A stretch of DNA of 64,000 nucleotides from Lachnospiraceae bacterium (GCA_009911175.1 QXWX01000024.1:18122-82121); one strand, 5' to 3'. Shown: positions 1 through 8,458, counted from the first letter of the stretch. Notes: a model not told the origin generated them from the letters alone. Program-made: numbers and translations.

Positions 1-1
1 T

Positions 2-1570
2 TTGACCGGAGAAGCACTTTCAGGAAAGAGCAGGGAAGAAAAATATGTGTATACCCATATCGCTGTCAGCTATGCATACGCAGGGAAAACAGGAGTTGCG
101 GGATGTACATGGGAGGAACTGCAAAATACAGATGCGGGTGCATATATAGAGTGTTTGTTTAGGCAGGAAGTGCCGCCCAGTAATGGGCTCTCCCTATCTG
201 CGGCATCTGTGGATGCCATCCAGGAGGGGGATCTACAGAAAACACCAAAGATCCGGCTGGAAGGGAACAGCAGGAGCAGCATTGAGCTCAGCGTCCCGGA
301 AGATGTGGCCTGTTATAACGTGACCCAAAATGATTCTGTCACCCATGGAACCATCCAAATCAACGGAGGGGACTCGTTTTATCTTTCTGCCAAAATGAAT
401 GTAACCGGACAGTATGATTCCGGTGCAATGCCTGGTTCCTTAAAAGAAGACTGGAAGGTACTGGTTTTGTCTTCCAGAGAAGGAAAAGAGGACATCGGCG
501 TATTCGAAGCCCGGCCTGCTGATCCGGTCAGATTCACGGTTCAATGGCTGGGACAGGCAAAGATCAGCCTGCTGAAAAAAGACCGGGATACCGGAAGCCC
601 CCTGGCAGGCGCAGTATACGCGATTTATAAAGACGCGCAATGCAAAGACTGGCTGATGGATCTGCCGGAAACCGACGAAAGTGGCAATGCAACCAGTGAA
701 TCTTTTGATAGGGGCTTGAAGCAGGTCTACGTAAAGGAAATGAAAGCGCCGGAGCATTATCTTCTGGATTCCAATGTGTATCCGGTAGATGTGGAATCAG
801 GAAAAGAGGTGGAAATGACGGTATATGATGTTCAGGAAAAGAATGGGCAGGAGGACCAGCCGACAGAAACACGGATTACCAAGACAGACGCTTCCACCGG
901 AGAACTGTTGGAGGGCGCTGTGCTGCAGGTGATGGATCAGGACGGAAACCTGGTGGAAGAATGGACCAGCACAAAGGAAGCACATGTAATCTTTGGACTG
1001 CCGGAGGGAGAATACACTCTCCACGAAAAACAGGCACCCTTTCAGGAAGGCTATGTATCCGCACCGGATATCACGTTCCAGGTATCAGAAGAAACCGGGG
1101 CAGAGGTGGAGATGAAGGATGGATACTCTAAAATGGATCTTTCGGTCCAGGACCAATCCACGGGGAAAGAACTTCCAGGTGCCACTTTACAGCTCCTTGA
1201 CGGGCAGGGAAACATCCTGAAGGAATGGGTAACGGATGGAAAGCCGTACCGTGTGGAGAAGCTCCCGGTAAATGCAGAGCTGATCCTGCGGGAAACTGCT
1301 GCTCCAAAGGGATATGCGATCTCCAAGGAAGTGAAATTGATCGTAACAGATACGGAGGAAGTCCAAAGCATAGCACTAAAAAATGCCAGGATATCAGAAA
1401 AAACGTCTAAGCCTGGGAATGCGCCGGCATCAGGGAATACATCAGCTCCCAAAACAGGGGACACATTCCAGATGCCGGCGCTGCTGCTTACTGCAGGCGT
1501 GATTTCACTTGCTTTGCTTGCAGTGCTGCTGATCCGCAGGATAAAACGTGATGACCAGGAGGAAGCGTAG
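2..1570 (+). CDS. SpaA-type sortase-anchored surface protein, 5' end outside window
   Basis: This is the C-terminal 522 residues of a cell-wall-anchored adhesin; the true start lies before the window. It opens in a thioester-domain-like region (THIAVSY near residue 18), followed by a beta-rich stretch and about three SpaA/Cna-B-like repeats beginning near residues 187, 290 and 380, each with a KTD- or KKD-type lysine segment and a G-x-YTL-type strand. It ends with a PKTGD sortase signal near residue 483, a hydrophobic segment and a basic tail (RRIKRDD). The N-terminal half is clearly paralogous to residues 310-540 of the giant protein at 15038-21415, so the element carries two related adhesins. 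The role, attachment to host or partner cells during mating, is inferred from the family. Confidence 0.85.
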   Translation: MTGEALSGKSREEKYVYTHIAVSYAYAGKTGVAGCTWEELQNTDAGAYIECLFRQEVPPSNGLSLSAASVDAIQEGDLQKTPKIRLEGNSRSSIELSVPEDVACYNVTQNDSVTHGTIQINGGDSFYLSAKMNVTGQYDSGAMPGSLKEDWKVLVLSSREGKEDIGVFEARPADPVRFTVQWLGQAKISLLKKDRDTGSPLAGAVYAIYKDAQCKDWLMDLPETDESGNATSESFDRGLKQVYVKEMKAPEHYLLDSNVYPVDVESGKEVEMTVYDVQEKNGQEDQPTETRITKTDASTGELLEGAVLQVMDQDGNLVEEWTSTKEAHVIFGLPEGEYTLHEKQAPFQEGYVSAPDITFQVSEETGAEVEMKDGYSKMDLSVQDQSTGKELPGATLQLLDGQGNILKEWVTDGKPYRVEKLPVNAELILRETAAPKGYAISKEVKLIVTDTEEVQSIALKNARISEKTSKPGNAPASGNTSAPKTGDTFQMPALLLTAGVISLALLAVLLIRRIKRDDQEEA

Positions 1571-1802
1571 AATCCGAAACTAAGTGTGTCTAAGGGATTT
1601 GAGAAAAGGAGTGTTTAAGAATCGGATATCTGCCGAAAGGGCACGGAGAAGTGTGTTCGAAAGCACCCCAAAAGTGCAGTATCTGAGACAAAGAATGTCC
1701 TTTCTCAAAAGCAGCGTACAAAATCCGGTTTAGAAGTGTTCAAAACTGCGTATTCGGGTTTGGACGCAACGTTCCGTTTACACGGGTTATGGAAAGGACA
1801 CA

Positions 1803-1934
1803 ATGAAGCAATTCTTTTCCTGGCAAAAAGGAAGAGATTCTCACAAATACAGTCATGAAAATGTCCGGCAGGAGATCCCCTCTGATCCAGAGGAAGGTCT
1901 CCTGCCTTTTTTGAAAGGAAGGTGTCGGTTATGA
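1803..1934 (+). CDS. 43-residue leader ORF coupled to metK
   Basis: A small ORF starts with ATG at 1803 behind a GGAAAGGA ribosome-binding site and stops with TGA at 1932-1934, overlapping the metK ATG (1931) in an ATGA arrangement. It begins MKQFFSWQKGRDSHKYS and is unlike any family I recognise. Its reading frame runs straight through a strong terminator-like hairpin (1867-1912), so ribosomes translating it would melt that hairpin and deliver translation to metK. It may encode a small protein, or be mainly a translated leader that sets metK expression. The start, the RBS and the overlap are visible; the regulatory role is inference. Confidence 0.5.
   Translation: MKQFFSWQKGRDSHKYSHENVRQEIPSDPEEGLLPFLKGRCRL
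1867..1912 (+). terminator. Terminator-like hairpin immediately before metK
   Basis: GGCAGGAGA pairs with TCTCCTGCC, with an inner CCTCT/AGAGG stem, followed by six T residues. It has the form of a rho-independent terminator but sits directly before the metK ribosome-binding site and inside the leader ORF at 1803-1934, which suggests an attenuator or a partial barrier between the adhesin gene and the metK operon. Confidence 0.7.
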
Positions 1935-3091
1935 GACGATTTTATACAGCGGAATCTGTGACAGAAGGCCACCCGGATAAGCTCTGCGACCTGATCGCGG
2001 ACAGCATCCTGGATGAATGCCTAAAGCAGGACCCGGAGGCCAAAGTGGCATGTGAGGTACTGGCGACAAAGGGGAATATCCTGATCGCCGGGGAGATCAC
2101 CAGCAAATATGAACCCTATGTATTCTGGACAGCAAAGGAGGTTCTGGAAAAGATCGGGTATCCGTCCGGAGAAATCCAGATGGATGCCCGAATCCATCAC
2201 CAGAGCCCGGATATCGCGGGGGCAGTGGAATGCCCCTGGGAAAAACGTGGAGGGATGCCAAAGCAGACGTTTGAATGGGAGTATGGTGCGGGAGACCAGG
2301 GGGTTATGATCGGTTATGCCTGCAATGAAACTCCGCAGAAAATGCCCATGCCGGCGGTGCTGGCAAACCGGATCGCGGCGGAATTGTCGGCCTGCCGGAA
2401 GAGCCGGTATATCCAGGGAATCCTGCCGGACGGAAAGGCCCAGGTGACTGTGGAATATGAAGATGGGAAGCCCGTCCGGCTGGACTGCGTGGTTGTTTCC
2501 TGCCAGCATGAGGAAGAAAAAGATCTGAGAATACTGGAGAAGGAAATCCGGGAGAAAGTGCTCCTTCCGGCACTGCGCCTGCTTCCGCCGGATGAGAATA
2601 CCCGAATCCTGATCAATCCATCCGGACGGTTTGTGCAGGGCGGCCTGGATGCCGATACCGGGCTGACCGGGAGGAAGCTGATGGTGGATGCCTATGGCAG
2701 CCAGGTGCCCCATGGCGGCGGAGCCTTTTCCGGAAAGGACGGCTCCAAAGCAGACCGTTCTGGAGCCTATATGGCAAGATACATTGCCAAAAATATCGTG
2801 GCGGCAGGGCTGGCCGAACGGTGCCAGGTATCCTTGGGGTATGCCATCGGGGTGGCCCACCCGGTGATGGTGCAGGCAGATACCTTCGGTACAGGGACGG
2901 CCTGCGCGGATGACTGCCTCTCCCAGGCCATTCCCCTGGTATTCGAATTGACCCCGAAACAGATCATCCACACCCTGCGATTGAAACGCCCCATCTTCCG
3001 GCAGACTGCCGCTTACGGGCATTTTGGCAGGAAGGAATTTCCGTGGGAGCGTACTGACCGGGTGAAGCAGCTCCATGAGGCGCTGCTTTAA
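1931..3091 (+). CDS. metK: S-adenosylmethionine synthetase
   Basis: The 386-residue product makes S-adenosylmethionine from ATP and methionine in the cytoplasm. Family signatures are present: TEGHPDKLCD near the N-terminus, GAGDQGVMIGYA, NPSGRFVQGG and GGGAFSGKDGSKADRS in the phosphate-binding loop. Length is normal. A GTG nine bases upstream is in frame, but ATG 1931 has the better spacing from AAAGGAAGG. The gene overlaps the next gene by one base (TAATG). Chromosomes normally carry their own metK; a second copy inside a conjugative element, four genes before a DNA methyltransferase, suggests a supply of methyl donor for that enzyme. The linkage is visible; the purpose is inferred. Confidence 0.95.
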   Translation: MRRFYTAESVTEGHPDKLCDLIADSILDECLKQDPEAKVACEVLATKGNILIAGEITSKYEPYVFWTAKEVLEKIGYPSGEIQMDARIHHQSPDIAGAVECPWEKRGGMPKQTFEWEYGAGDQGVMIGYACNETPQKMPMPAVLANRIAAELSACRKSRYIQGILPDGKAQVTVEYEDGKPVRLDCVVVSCQHEEEKDLRILEKEIREKVLLPALRLLPPDENTRILINPSGRFVQGGLDADTGLTGRKLMVDAYGSQVPHGGGAFSGKDGSKADRSGAYMARYIAKNIVAAGLAERCQVSLGYAIGVAHPVMVQADTFGTGTACADDCLSQAIPLVFELTPKQIIHTLRLKRPIFRQTAAYGHFGRKEFPWERTDRVKQLHEALL

Positions 3092-4110
3092 TGCCCTGGT
3101 ATGGAGAAGAGCAGCTGGAGGCTGTCCGGGCGGTATCGGCCATGGAGTATCTGCAGAGGCACCAGCCGGGCCGTTTGAAAAAATCTTCGGCAAGGAATGA
3201 GTGGGAGCTGACGGACCACGACAGCTTCAAGATCAACGGCATCACCAGCAAGTGGCATTGGAAATCCAGGGACATCGGCGGGATCTCCGCATTAAATTTC
3301 CTGATCCATGTAGATGGCATGGAGTTCCAGGAAGCCGTGGGATTGCTGCTGCGGGAAACGCCTTCCATGTCTTACTTTCCTCCCCAGCCGGAGGAAACGC
3401 CGAAGAAGCCCTTTGTGCTGCCGGAATCTTTCCAGAATTGCGGCCGTGTACAGAGGTATTTGAACGGCAGGGGGATCAGCAGTGAGGTGATCCGATACTG
3501 CCGGAGTCTCGGCATTTTATATGAGAGCGCCCCGTATCACAACGCTGTTTTTGTTGGGATGGATGAAGAACAGAAGCCCAGGTACGCATTCCTGCGTGGA
3601 ATCTACGATAAAGACGGAAAGACCTTCCGGATTGAGCAGGCGGGAAGCGAGAAACGTTATGCGTTTTGTGTACCGCCAGACAAAAGCAGCGTTCGGGTGG
3701 CAATCTATGAGGCGTGTATTGACGCGCTGGCCCATATGACTTTGGAAGGAGGGAGGGCAGACAAATACAGGCTTGCCCTGGGAGGCATCAGCGCGCCAAA
3801 AGAGAAGCAGACCTGTGGAAAAGAAACAGACAAAAGGATAGAGAAGAGAGTCCCGGGGAATCCATTCAAAAATCCTCCGGCACTGGAACATTTCCTGAAG
3901 CACCATCCAGAGATTGAGGAGATTGAAATCTGTACGGACAATGATTTTGCCGGGAGATGGGCCTGCGAACATTTCAAAGAGACCTACGGAAATGAATATA
4001 GGATCATTGAAAATTTGCCCCAGATAGAGGGAGCGGATTATGGGGATCTGGCGGTGTGGGAAATGGAACCAGATCAAAGCAGATCCAGGCAGCGTGGGCA
4101 GGGGAGGTGA
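3091..4110 (+). CDS. DUF3991/toprim-domain protein, primase-like
   Basis: This 339-residue protein resembles the DUF3991 plus toprim proteins common on conjugative elements of Firmicutes. The N-terminal 90 residues carry the DUF3991-like core (KWHWKSRDIGG and the FQEAVGLL segment). The toprim part shows the catalytic glutamate in VAIYEACIDALAHM and the DxD-type motif in EICTDNDFAGRWA near residue 290. Toprim proteins of this group are thought to act in primer synthesis or DNA processing during transfer or replication; the exact activity is not known from sequence. The start codon overlaps the metK stop, so the two are translationally coupled. Confidence 0.8.
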   Translation: MPWYGEEQLEAVRAVSAMEYLQRHQPGRLKKSSARNEWELTDHDSFKINGITSKWHWKSRDIGGISALNFLIHVDGMEFQEAVGLLLRETPSMSYFPPQPEETPKKPFVLPESFQNCGRVQRYLNGRGISSEVIRYCRSLGILYESAPYHNAVFVGMDEEQKPRYAFLRGIYDKDGKTFRIEQAGSEKRYAFCVPPDKSSVRVAIYEACIDALAHMTLEGGRADKYRLALGGISAPKEKQTCGKETDKRIEKRVPGNPFKNPPALEHFLKHHPEIEEIEICTDNDFAGRWACEHFKETYGNEYRIIENLPQIEGADYGDLAVWEMEPDQSRSRQRGQGR

Positions 4111-4112
4111 AG

Positions 4113-4838
4113 ATGGCAGAAATTCAAACGAACATCAGGCGGAAACCAATACAACTAAAAGACCAGGAACGCATCCAGATGAAACTTTTAAGCCCTTTGA
4201 CGGGCGGTTTTTTCAGGAAATGCATGCGCAGAGGGAAGGAGGATTACGAGAATACGGGCAGAGGGATTGACGGCAGGGAATTGGCACAGTATGAAACGGC
4301 CATCCGGAAAGCGGTAGACCGGGAGAACCATCTGGGGATGGAGGACGGAAAATCCTTTGACCTGATGGAGGAATGCTTTGACGGCAGTCCTTCGATCCAG
4401 AGGAAGGTGGAGCATGGCAGGATCTCCGTAGAGAATACCGGCGGCGCTTTGTATGGCTGTACCACGTTGATTCTCAAAGAAGAACTGGAAGACTGGGAAA
4501 TGAAGGAACTGTGCGAATATATTGCCGGCCAGTACAGTGATGGCTGGGGGGAATGCTTCGAACAGAGGGATATCCCGGCAGAAGGAGGAACTATAAACGT
4601 GTATTTCGATTTCTTAGAAAGCCCGGATTTCCAGATCGAGTCCGCAGTTATAAAAAATCCGGATCTGGAAAAGCAAAAGGATTCTATTTCAGAAAGCGAA
4701 AAATGGACGTTACCGGAAGCTGCAATCCCATGCTTGTCAGCGAAAAGCCCCCGGCCGAAGCTGCCGCTTGTCCGGTACCAGAGAAAAAACGATCCGGGAG
4801 GGCAGAAAAAGAAACCGAAGCAGACGAAAGGGCGGTAG
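4113..4838 (+). CDS. Conserved element protein, paralogue 1
   Basis: I do not recognise a characterised function. The 241-residue product starts at ATG 4113 behind GGGGAGG; an in-frame ATG 57 bases upstream lies inside the toprim gene and has no comparable RBS. Residues 20-190 are clearly homologous to the protein at 4998-5846: both have LLSPL-like and LYGCTTL segments followed by EYIxGQYSDGWGExFEQRDI. No signal peptide or membrane segment is visible. The C-terminus is basic (RKNDPGGQKKKPKQTKGR). The gene lies in the metK-methyltransferase cluster, so an accessory role in DNA maintenance or anti-defence is possible but unproven. Confidence 0.7.
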   Translation: MAEIQTNIRRKPIQLKDQERIQMKLLSPLTGGFFRKCMRRGKEDYENTGRGIDGRELAQYETAIRKAVDRENHLGMEDGKSFDLMEECFDGSPSIQRKVEHGRISVENTGGALYGCTTLILKEELEDWEMKELCEYIAGQYSDGWGECFEQRDIPAEGGTINVYFDFLESPDFQIESAVIKNPDLEKQKDSISESEKWTLPEAAIPCLSAKSPRPKLPLVRYQRKNDPGGQKKKPKQTKGR

Positions 4839-4871
4839 TGTAAAGTATCGTATGAAAAAATGATACGGGTA

Positions 4872-4973
4872 TTGCCCGCATTTAAAATCGGCTTCGCAGA
4901 TGGCGGGCAAGCAATCACTTGCTGTGCAAGTGGTTGCATTCAGCAGGCAATCAATTTGCTTCGCAAATTGGTT
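4872..4973. repeat. Three consecutive hairpins between paralogues
   Basis: Three inverted repeats follow one another: TTGCCCGC (4872-4879) with GCGGGCAA (4903-4910); AATCACTTG (4913-4921) with CAAGTGGTT (4927-4935); and AATCAATTTGC (4949-4959) with GCAAATTGGTT (4963-4973). The last two share the same outer ends (AATCA and TGGTT) with different inner bases, so they look like two copies of one structural unit. No T-tract follows, so they are not ordinary terminators. Confidence 0.7.
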
Positions 4974-4997
4974 ACAAAGGCAAGGGAGGTGAAATGG

Positions 4998-5846
4998 ATG
5001 AAAAGCAAAAATAATTCTATATGGGATGGAAGTGTGACGAAGATCCTGACCCCTTTAAGCGGAGAATTTTTCCCGAAGGAAGGATACGATTGGAATGATG
5101 GGCCTGACAATTACGGGGAACTGCTGGACGGCAGGGAACTTGTGCAGTATATGAAATCCATTCAGGAAGCGGTGGTTCATAAGAACAGCCTGGGGGGAAA
5201 AGGCGGCGATCCCTGCAACCTGATGGACTATTTTTATGGCAGTGCTTCAATAAAAGAAAAAGTCAAGTCTGCCGTAGTCTCCGTAGAATGTGCGGAGGGC
5301 GTCTTGTATGGCTGTACCACACTGCGCTTGGAAGAGAATCTGGGAGCAGGAGAGTTGCATGAATTGTGTGAATATATTACCGGGCAGTACAGCGATGGCT
5401 GGGGGGAAGAGTTTGAGCAGAGGGACATCCAGGTAGAGGAGGGGACATTGCATGTGCATTTCTGGCAGAGAAGCGGGATGAGATTCCAGATCCGGGAGGA
5501 CGTAAAGCCAGATCCGGAACATGATAAAACCAAGGATTCAGGGAAAGAACCGCCGCCGGATATAGAAGAAGGCAGGCCAGGCCAATCCGCAGGGAAGGCA
5601 CGGCCCAGCTTACAGCTCATCGGTCATGATGGAAATATTTTCTCGATTGTGAGCGATGCCGGAAGGCTGCTTGCCAGGAATGGACAAAAGCGGGAAGCGG
5701 ATGAGATGTATGACCGGGTTTTCAAAGCAGGCAGTTACCATGAGGCGCTGGGAATTATCAGTGAATATGTGGAAACAGAACTGAGCAGCGCAGGGGAAAA
5801 GAAACACCAGAGAAAACAGAAATCGGAGAATACACCGTGCCGCTGA
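4998..5846 (+). CDS. Conserved element protein, paralogue 2 with extra C-terminal domain
   Basis: The 282-residue product is a paralogue of the protein encoded at 4113-4838 over its first 180 residues, sharing LYGCTTLRL and EYITGQYSDGWGEEFEQRDI. Its last 70 residues form an additional segment (LIGHDGNIFSIVSDAGRLL then EADEMYDRV and YHEALGIISEYVE), a helical module I recognise only as recurrent in phage and element proteins. ATG 4998 is preferred because of AGGGAGGTG just upstream; the longer in-frame extension would read through the hairpins at 4872-4973. The function is unknown. The tandem arrangement argues for duplication followed by divergence. Confidence 0.7.
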   Translation: MKSKNNSIWDGSVTKILTPLSGEFFPKEGYDWNDGPDNYGELLDGRELVQYMKSIQEAVVHKNSLGGKGGDPCNLMDYFYGSASIKEKVKSAVVSVECAEGVLYGCTTLRLEENLGAGELHELCEYITGQYSDGWGEEFEQRDIQVEEGTLHVHFWQRSGMRFQIREDVKPDPEHDKTKDSGKEPPPDIEEGRPGQSAGKARPSLQLIGHDGNIFSIVSDAGRLLARNGQKREADEMYDRVFKAGSYHEALGIISEYVETELSSAGEKKHQRKQKSENTPCR

Positions 5847-5899
5847 TGGAATGCGCTTGGATCTATAAAAGAATCGAAATAAGAAAGGAAGGGATGCCT

Positions 5900-6721
5900 A
5901 TGGAGAATTGTTTGCAGTTGGAGGAATTATTAAAGGAAGGGATGTACCCGGAGGAATCAGCCGGGGGAGAGCATTGGAGTATCCTGCATGGGGATACGCT
6001 GAAATTGGTGAAATCTTTCCGGCCGGAAATTTTTGACGCGGTAATTACAGATCCGCCCTATGCGTCCGGGGGCACGAAACAAAATGATAGAAACCGCACG
6101 ACGAACCAGAAATACAGCAGTATGCGTTCCGGAAATGCCCTGCCGGATTTTGACGGGGATAATAAGGATCAGCGTTCCTGGACCCATTGGATGGCAGAGT
6201 GGCTGTTGGATGTGCGGAAAGCCTGCAAAAGCGGAGCGCCCATCTGTCTCTTTATTGATTGGCGTCAGTATCCATCCATCACGGATGCCCTGCAGTGGGC
6301 CGGCTGGGTCTGGAGGGGAACCGCCGTGTGGGATAAGGGTAATTCCCGTCCGCAGAAAGGGCGTTTCCGCCAGCAGGCGGAATACATCGTATGGGGGAGC
6401 AACGGCCCCATGCCCATCAACCGTCCGGTGGCGTGCCTGCCGGGAGTATTCCGGTATGGGAATCCCCAGAACCGAATCCATGTGACGGAGAAGCCGCTGC
6501 AGCTGATGAAGGACGTGATTCAGATCTGTGAACCTGGAGGCCGGATTTTAGATCCTTTTGCGGGTTCCGGCACCACCATCCTGGCGGCTGTGGAGGAAGG
6601 ATATGAAGCAGTCGGGATTGAAGTCACGGATACCTATTATACCCTGGGTACGGAGCGGGTACGCTCTGGGCTGGAGATGGGCAGTCAGAAGGAGGGTGAA
6701 GCTGATAAAAACGGGAAGTGA
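5900..6721 (+). CDS. Site-specific DNA methyltransferase, beta class, probably adenine-N6
   Basis: This 273-residue S-adenosylmethionine-dependent methyltransferase has catalytic motif IV first (ITDPPYASGG, residues 50-59) and the SAM-binding motif I near the C-terminus (ILDPFAGSGTTILA, about residue 216). That IV-then-I order is the beta class. DPPY favours N6-adenine methylation over cytosine-N4. No restriction endonuclease gene adjoins it, so it is probably an orphan methylase that marks the element against host restriction or regulates it. ATG 5900 is chosen over ATG 5894 for its spacing from GGAAGGG. The metK gene in the same cluster could supply the cofactor; that is inference. Confidence 0.9.
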   Translation: MENCLQLEELLKEGMYPEESAGGEHWSILHGDTLKLVKSFRPEIFDAVITDPPYASGGTKQNDRNRTTNQKYSSMRSGNALPDFDGDNKDQRSWTHWMAEWLLDVRKACKSGAPICLFIDWRQYPSITDALQWAGWVWRGTAVWDKGNSRPQKGRFRQQAEYIVWGSNGPMPINRPVACLPGVFRYGNPQNRIHVTEKPLQLMKDVIQICEPGGRILDPFAGSGTTILAAVEEGYEAVGIEVTDTYYTLGTERVRSGLEMGSQKEGEADKNGK

Positions 6722-6825
6722 ATGTATCCTGGAGCGGGAACCAAAATCCAGGCGTGAAAAAACATGGAAAGCATTGGAGCGAATATGGAATCGGAAATCC
6801 AGAAAGAAAACAGGAGGAAAGCGCC

Positions 6826-7755
6826 ATGGGGTATAAGCTGGATTATGAAACATTCCGGCAGGAGGTGAAGAAGCTGGTGGAGGAAGGACTCCAGGAAAAA
6901 GGGGATTACAGCTGTTCCTGGCAGCCGGTACATAAAAACAATGTGACCAAAACCGGGCTTCGGATATCGGAAGCAGGAAGCAGGGTCGCTGTGATGGCCT
7001 ATTTAGAACTGCCCTATCAGGATTACCTGAAAGGACAGCCCCTTTCTCAGATCAGCAGAGAGATCGTTGGGCTGAGCGCGGAAAGAGGATTCCCGGATAT
7101 TTCCACAACGCAGTTCAATGATTACGGGGAAATGAAGGGAAAACTGAGGGTGCATCTGGTGGGAAGGGAACACAACAAAGCCTATCTGGAAGAAGGGCCG
7201 TATAAAGTACATCCGATGGGCGCACAGATCCTATATGCGGAATTGGAGAACACCGGGGAAGGCAGGATGGGATTCCATGTGACACATGAATATCTGTCGG
7301 TTTGGGATATATCGGAACAGGAGGCGTTTGATGCGGCGTTGGAAAACTCGCAGAGAAAAGAACCTGTCTGGTTCCGGTCGCTGACAGGAGGGATCGATAG
7401 TATTCTGGACGGGAAAGATCCGGGAGAAGGGCCCGTCCATAAAGAAGAACTTTATATCCTGTCCAATGCGTCTAGAGACCATGGGGCGGCGGTACTTCTG
7501 TATCCGGGAGCGCCCGAAGAGATCCATAGAAAAATGGAAGGGGATTATTACATCCTGCCCTCCAGTGTACATGAGGTACTCGTCCTTTCCAAAGAGGCAG
7601 ATATTACGCCGGCTGTATTGCGGGACATGGTAGTGGAGGTCAACCAAGGTCTGGTTCCCCTGGAAGAACGCTTGGGGGATGAGATCTATGAATTTCAGGG
7701 CAGGACCGGCACACTGCAGAAATGTAAGATTCCGGAGAGGGAGATGACCCGATGA
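6826..7755 (+). CDS. DUF5688-like conserved protein
   Basis: This 309-residue cytoplasmic protein has no catalytic motif I can name. It resembles the DUF5688 group found on mobile elements of Lachnospiraceae, notably in the ILSNASRDHGAAVLLYPG and YYILPSSVHEVLVL segments (residues 205-260). The start is ATG 6826, with AGGAGG at the right distance; an in-frame extension to 6718 overlaps the methyltransferase stop and is unlikely. It ends just before the 43-bp repeat array. Members of this group are usually annotated only by domain number, so no activity is assigned. Confidence 0.65.
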   Translation: MGYKLDYETFRQEVKKLVEEGLQEKGDYSCSWQPVHKNNVTKTGLRISEAGSRVAVMAYLELPYQDYLKGQPLSQISREIVGLSAERGFPDISTTQFNDYGEMKGKLRVHLVGREHNKAYLEEGPYKVHPMGAQILYAELENTGEGRMGFHVTHEYLSVWDISEQEAFDAALENSQRKEPVWFRSLTGGIDSILDGKDPGEGPVHKEELYILSNASRDHGAAVLLYPGAPEEIHRKMEGDYYILPSSVHEVLVLSKEADITPAVLRDMVVEVNQGLVPLEERLGDEIYEFQGRTGTLQKCKIPEREMTR

Positions 7756-7772
7756 GGCTGCCGGGAGCATGA

Positions 7773-8006
7773 GGGCATCCAATGGGATGCTCTGAAATGC
7801 GGTCAGAAATGAACAGGGCATCCAATAGGATGCTCTAAAATGCGGTCAGAAGTGAACAGGGCATCCAATAGGATGCTCTGAAATGCGGTCAGAAATGAAC
7901 AGGGCATCCAATAGGATGCTCTAAAATGCGATTAGAAGTGAACAGGGCATCCAATAGGATGCTCTAAAATGCAATCAGAAGTGAACAAGGCATCCAATGG
8001 GATGCC
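7773..8006. repeat. Six tandem 43-bp repeats, each with a palindrome
   Basis: Six units start at 7773, 7816, 7859, 7902, 7945 and 7988 with an exact 43-bp period; the last is partial. Each opens with GGCATCCAATAGGATGC, containing the perfect inverted repeat GCATCC-AATA-GGATGC, followed by a conserved spacer ending in GAAATGAACA or GAAGTGAACA. First and last copies have AATG instead of AATA in the loop. No long ORF spans them and the period is not a multiple of three. They resemble iterons or an array of protein-binding sites, about four helical turns apart. Confidence 0.9.
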
Positions 8007-8031
8007 TATGGAAGAAAGGAGGGATTGCAGG

Positions 8032-8355
8032 ATGGAGAAAGCATTGGCTTATGTATGCTGTCCGTCGGACGCAGGGAAAGCAAAGATGCAGAAATACTGC
8101 CGGAAGATCTACGAATTGGGGTATGTACCCATTTGTCCGCAGTTCGGTTTCTCCCCGTTTTTAAATGAAGGGGAGGCGGAGGACATGCAGGCGTTCCAGA
8201 GGATGTCCCATATGGTGCTTCGGAGATGCCGGATGGTGGTAGTCTGCGGAAAAGAGATGACTGGTACGATGAATACGGAGATCAGCATGGCAGACCGGCT
8301 CCATATCATCTGCACGACCCTGGATGGGCTTATCAGAATCAAAGAAGCACAGTGA
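8032..8355 (+). CDS. DUF4406/DUF7768-like small protein
   Basis: The 107-residue product resembles small nucleoside-2-deoxyribosyltransferase-fold proteins: a beta strand LAYVCCPSD at the N-terminus, a central YVPICPQFGFSPFL, and RMVVVCGKEMTGTMNTEI, which matches the usual position of a conserved active-site-like segment. These are commonly annotated as DUF4406 or DUF7768 on phages and elements; the substrate is unknown. ATG 8032 follows AAAGGAGGG. In-frame upstream codons lie inside the 43-bp repeats and are not considered coding. The repeats therefore form the leader of this gene. Confidence 0.65.
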   Translation: MEKALAYVCCPSDAGKAKMQKYCRKIYELGYVPICPQFGFSPFLNEGEAEDMQAFQRMSHMVLRRCRMVVVCGKEMTGTMNTEISMADRLHIICTTLDGLIRIKEAQ

Positions 8356-8432
8356 TGATGGAACGATGAAAGCCTGCATCGAATCTGCCGGGCGTGGACG
8401 AAGAAACGGGTGGTACCCGCACTGCAAGCATA

Positions 8433-8458
8433 GCGTTTGGATATCCCAAACGCACCTT
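8433..8458 (+). terminator. Probable rho-independent terminator
   Basis: GCGTTTGG (8433-8440) pairs perfectly with CCAAACGC (8446-8453), followed by ACCTTTT. It lies 80 bases after the DUF4406-like gene in a 186-base gap. The T-tract is short, so termination may be partial. Confidence 0.5.

Noticed and set aside
1571..1930. SAM riboswitch before metK
   Set aside because: No S-box-like conserved core was found; the hairpin is better explained as a terminator crossed by a leader ORF.
2021..3193. 390-codon open frame on the minus strand
   Set aside because: It is a shadow of metK, with Pro/His-rich composition and no ribosome-binding site.
4872..4973. Three hairpins as tandem terminators
   Set aside because: No T-tract follows any of them, and the next gene is in the same operon.
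7773..8006. Tandem 43-bp repeats as a CRISPR array
   Set aside because: The whole 43-bp unit is repeated, with no variable spacers, and no cas genes are near.
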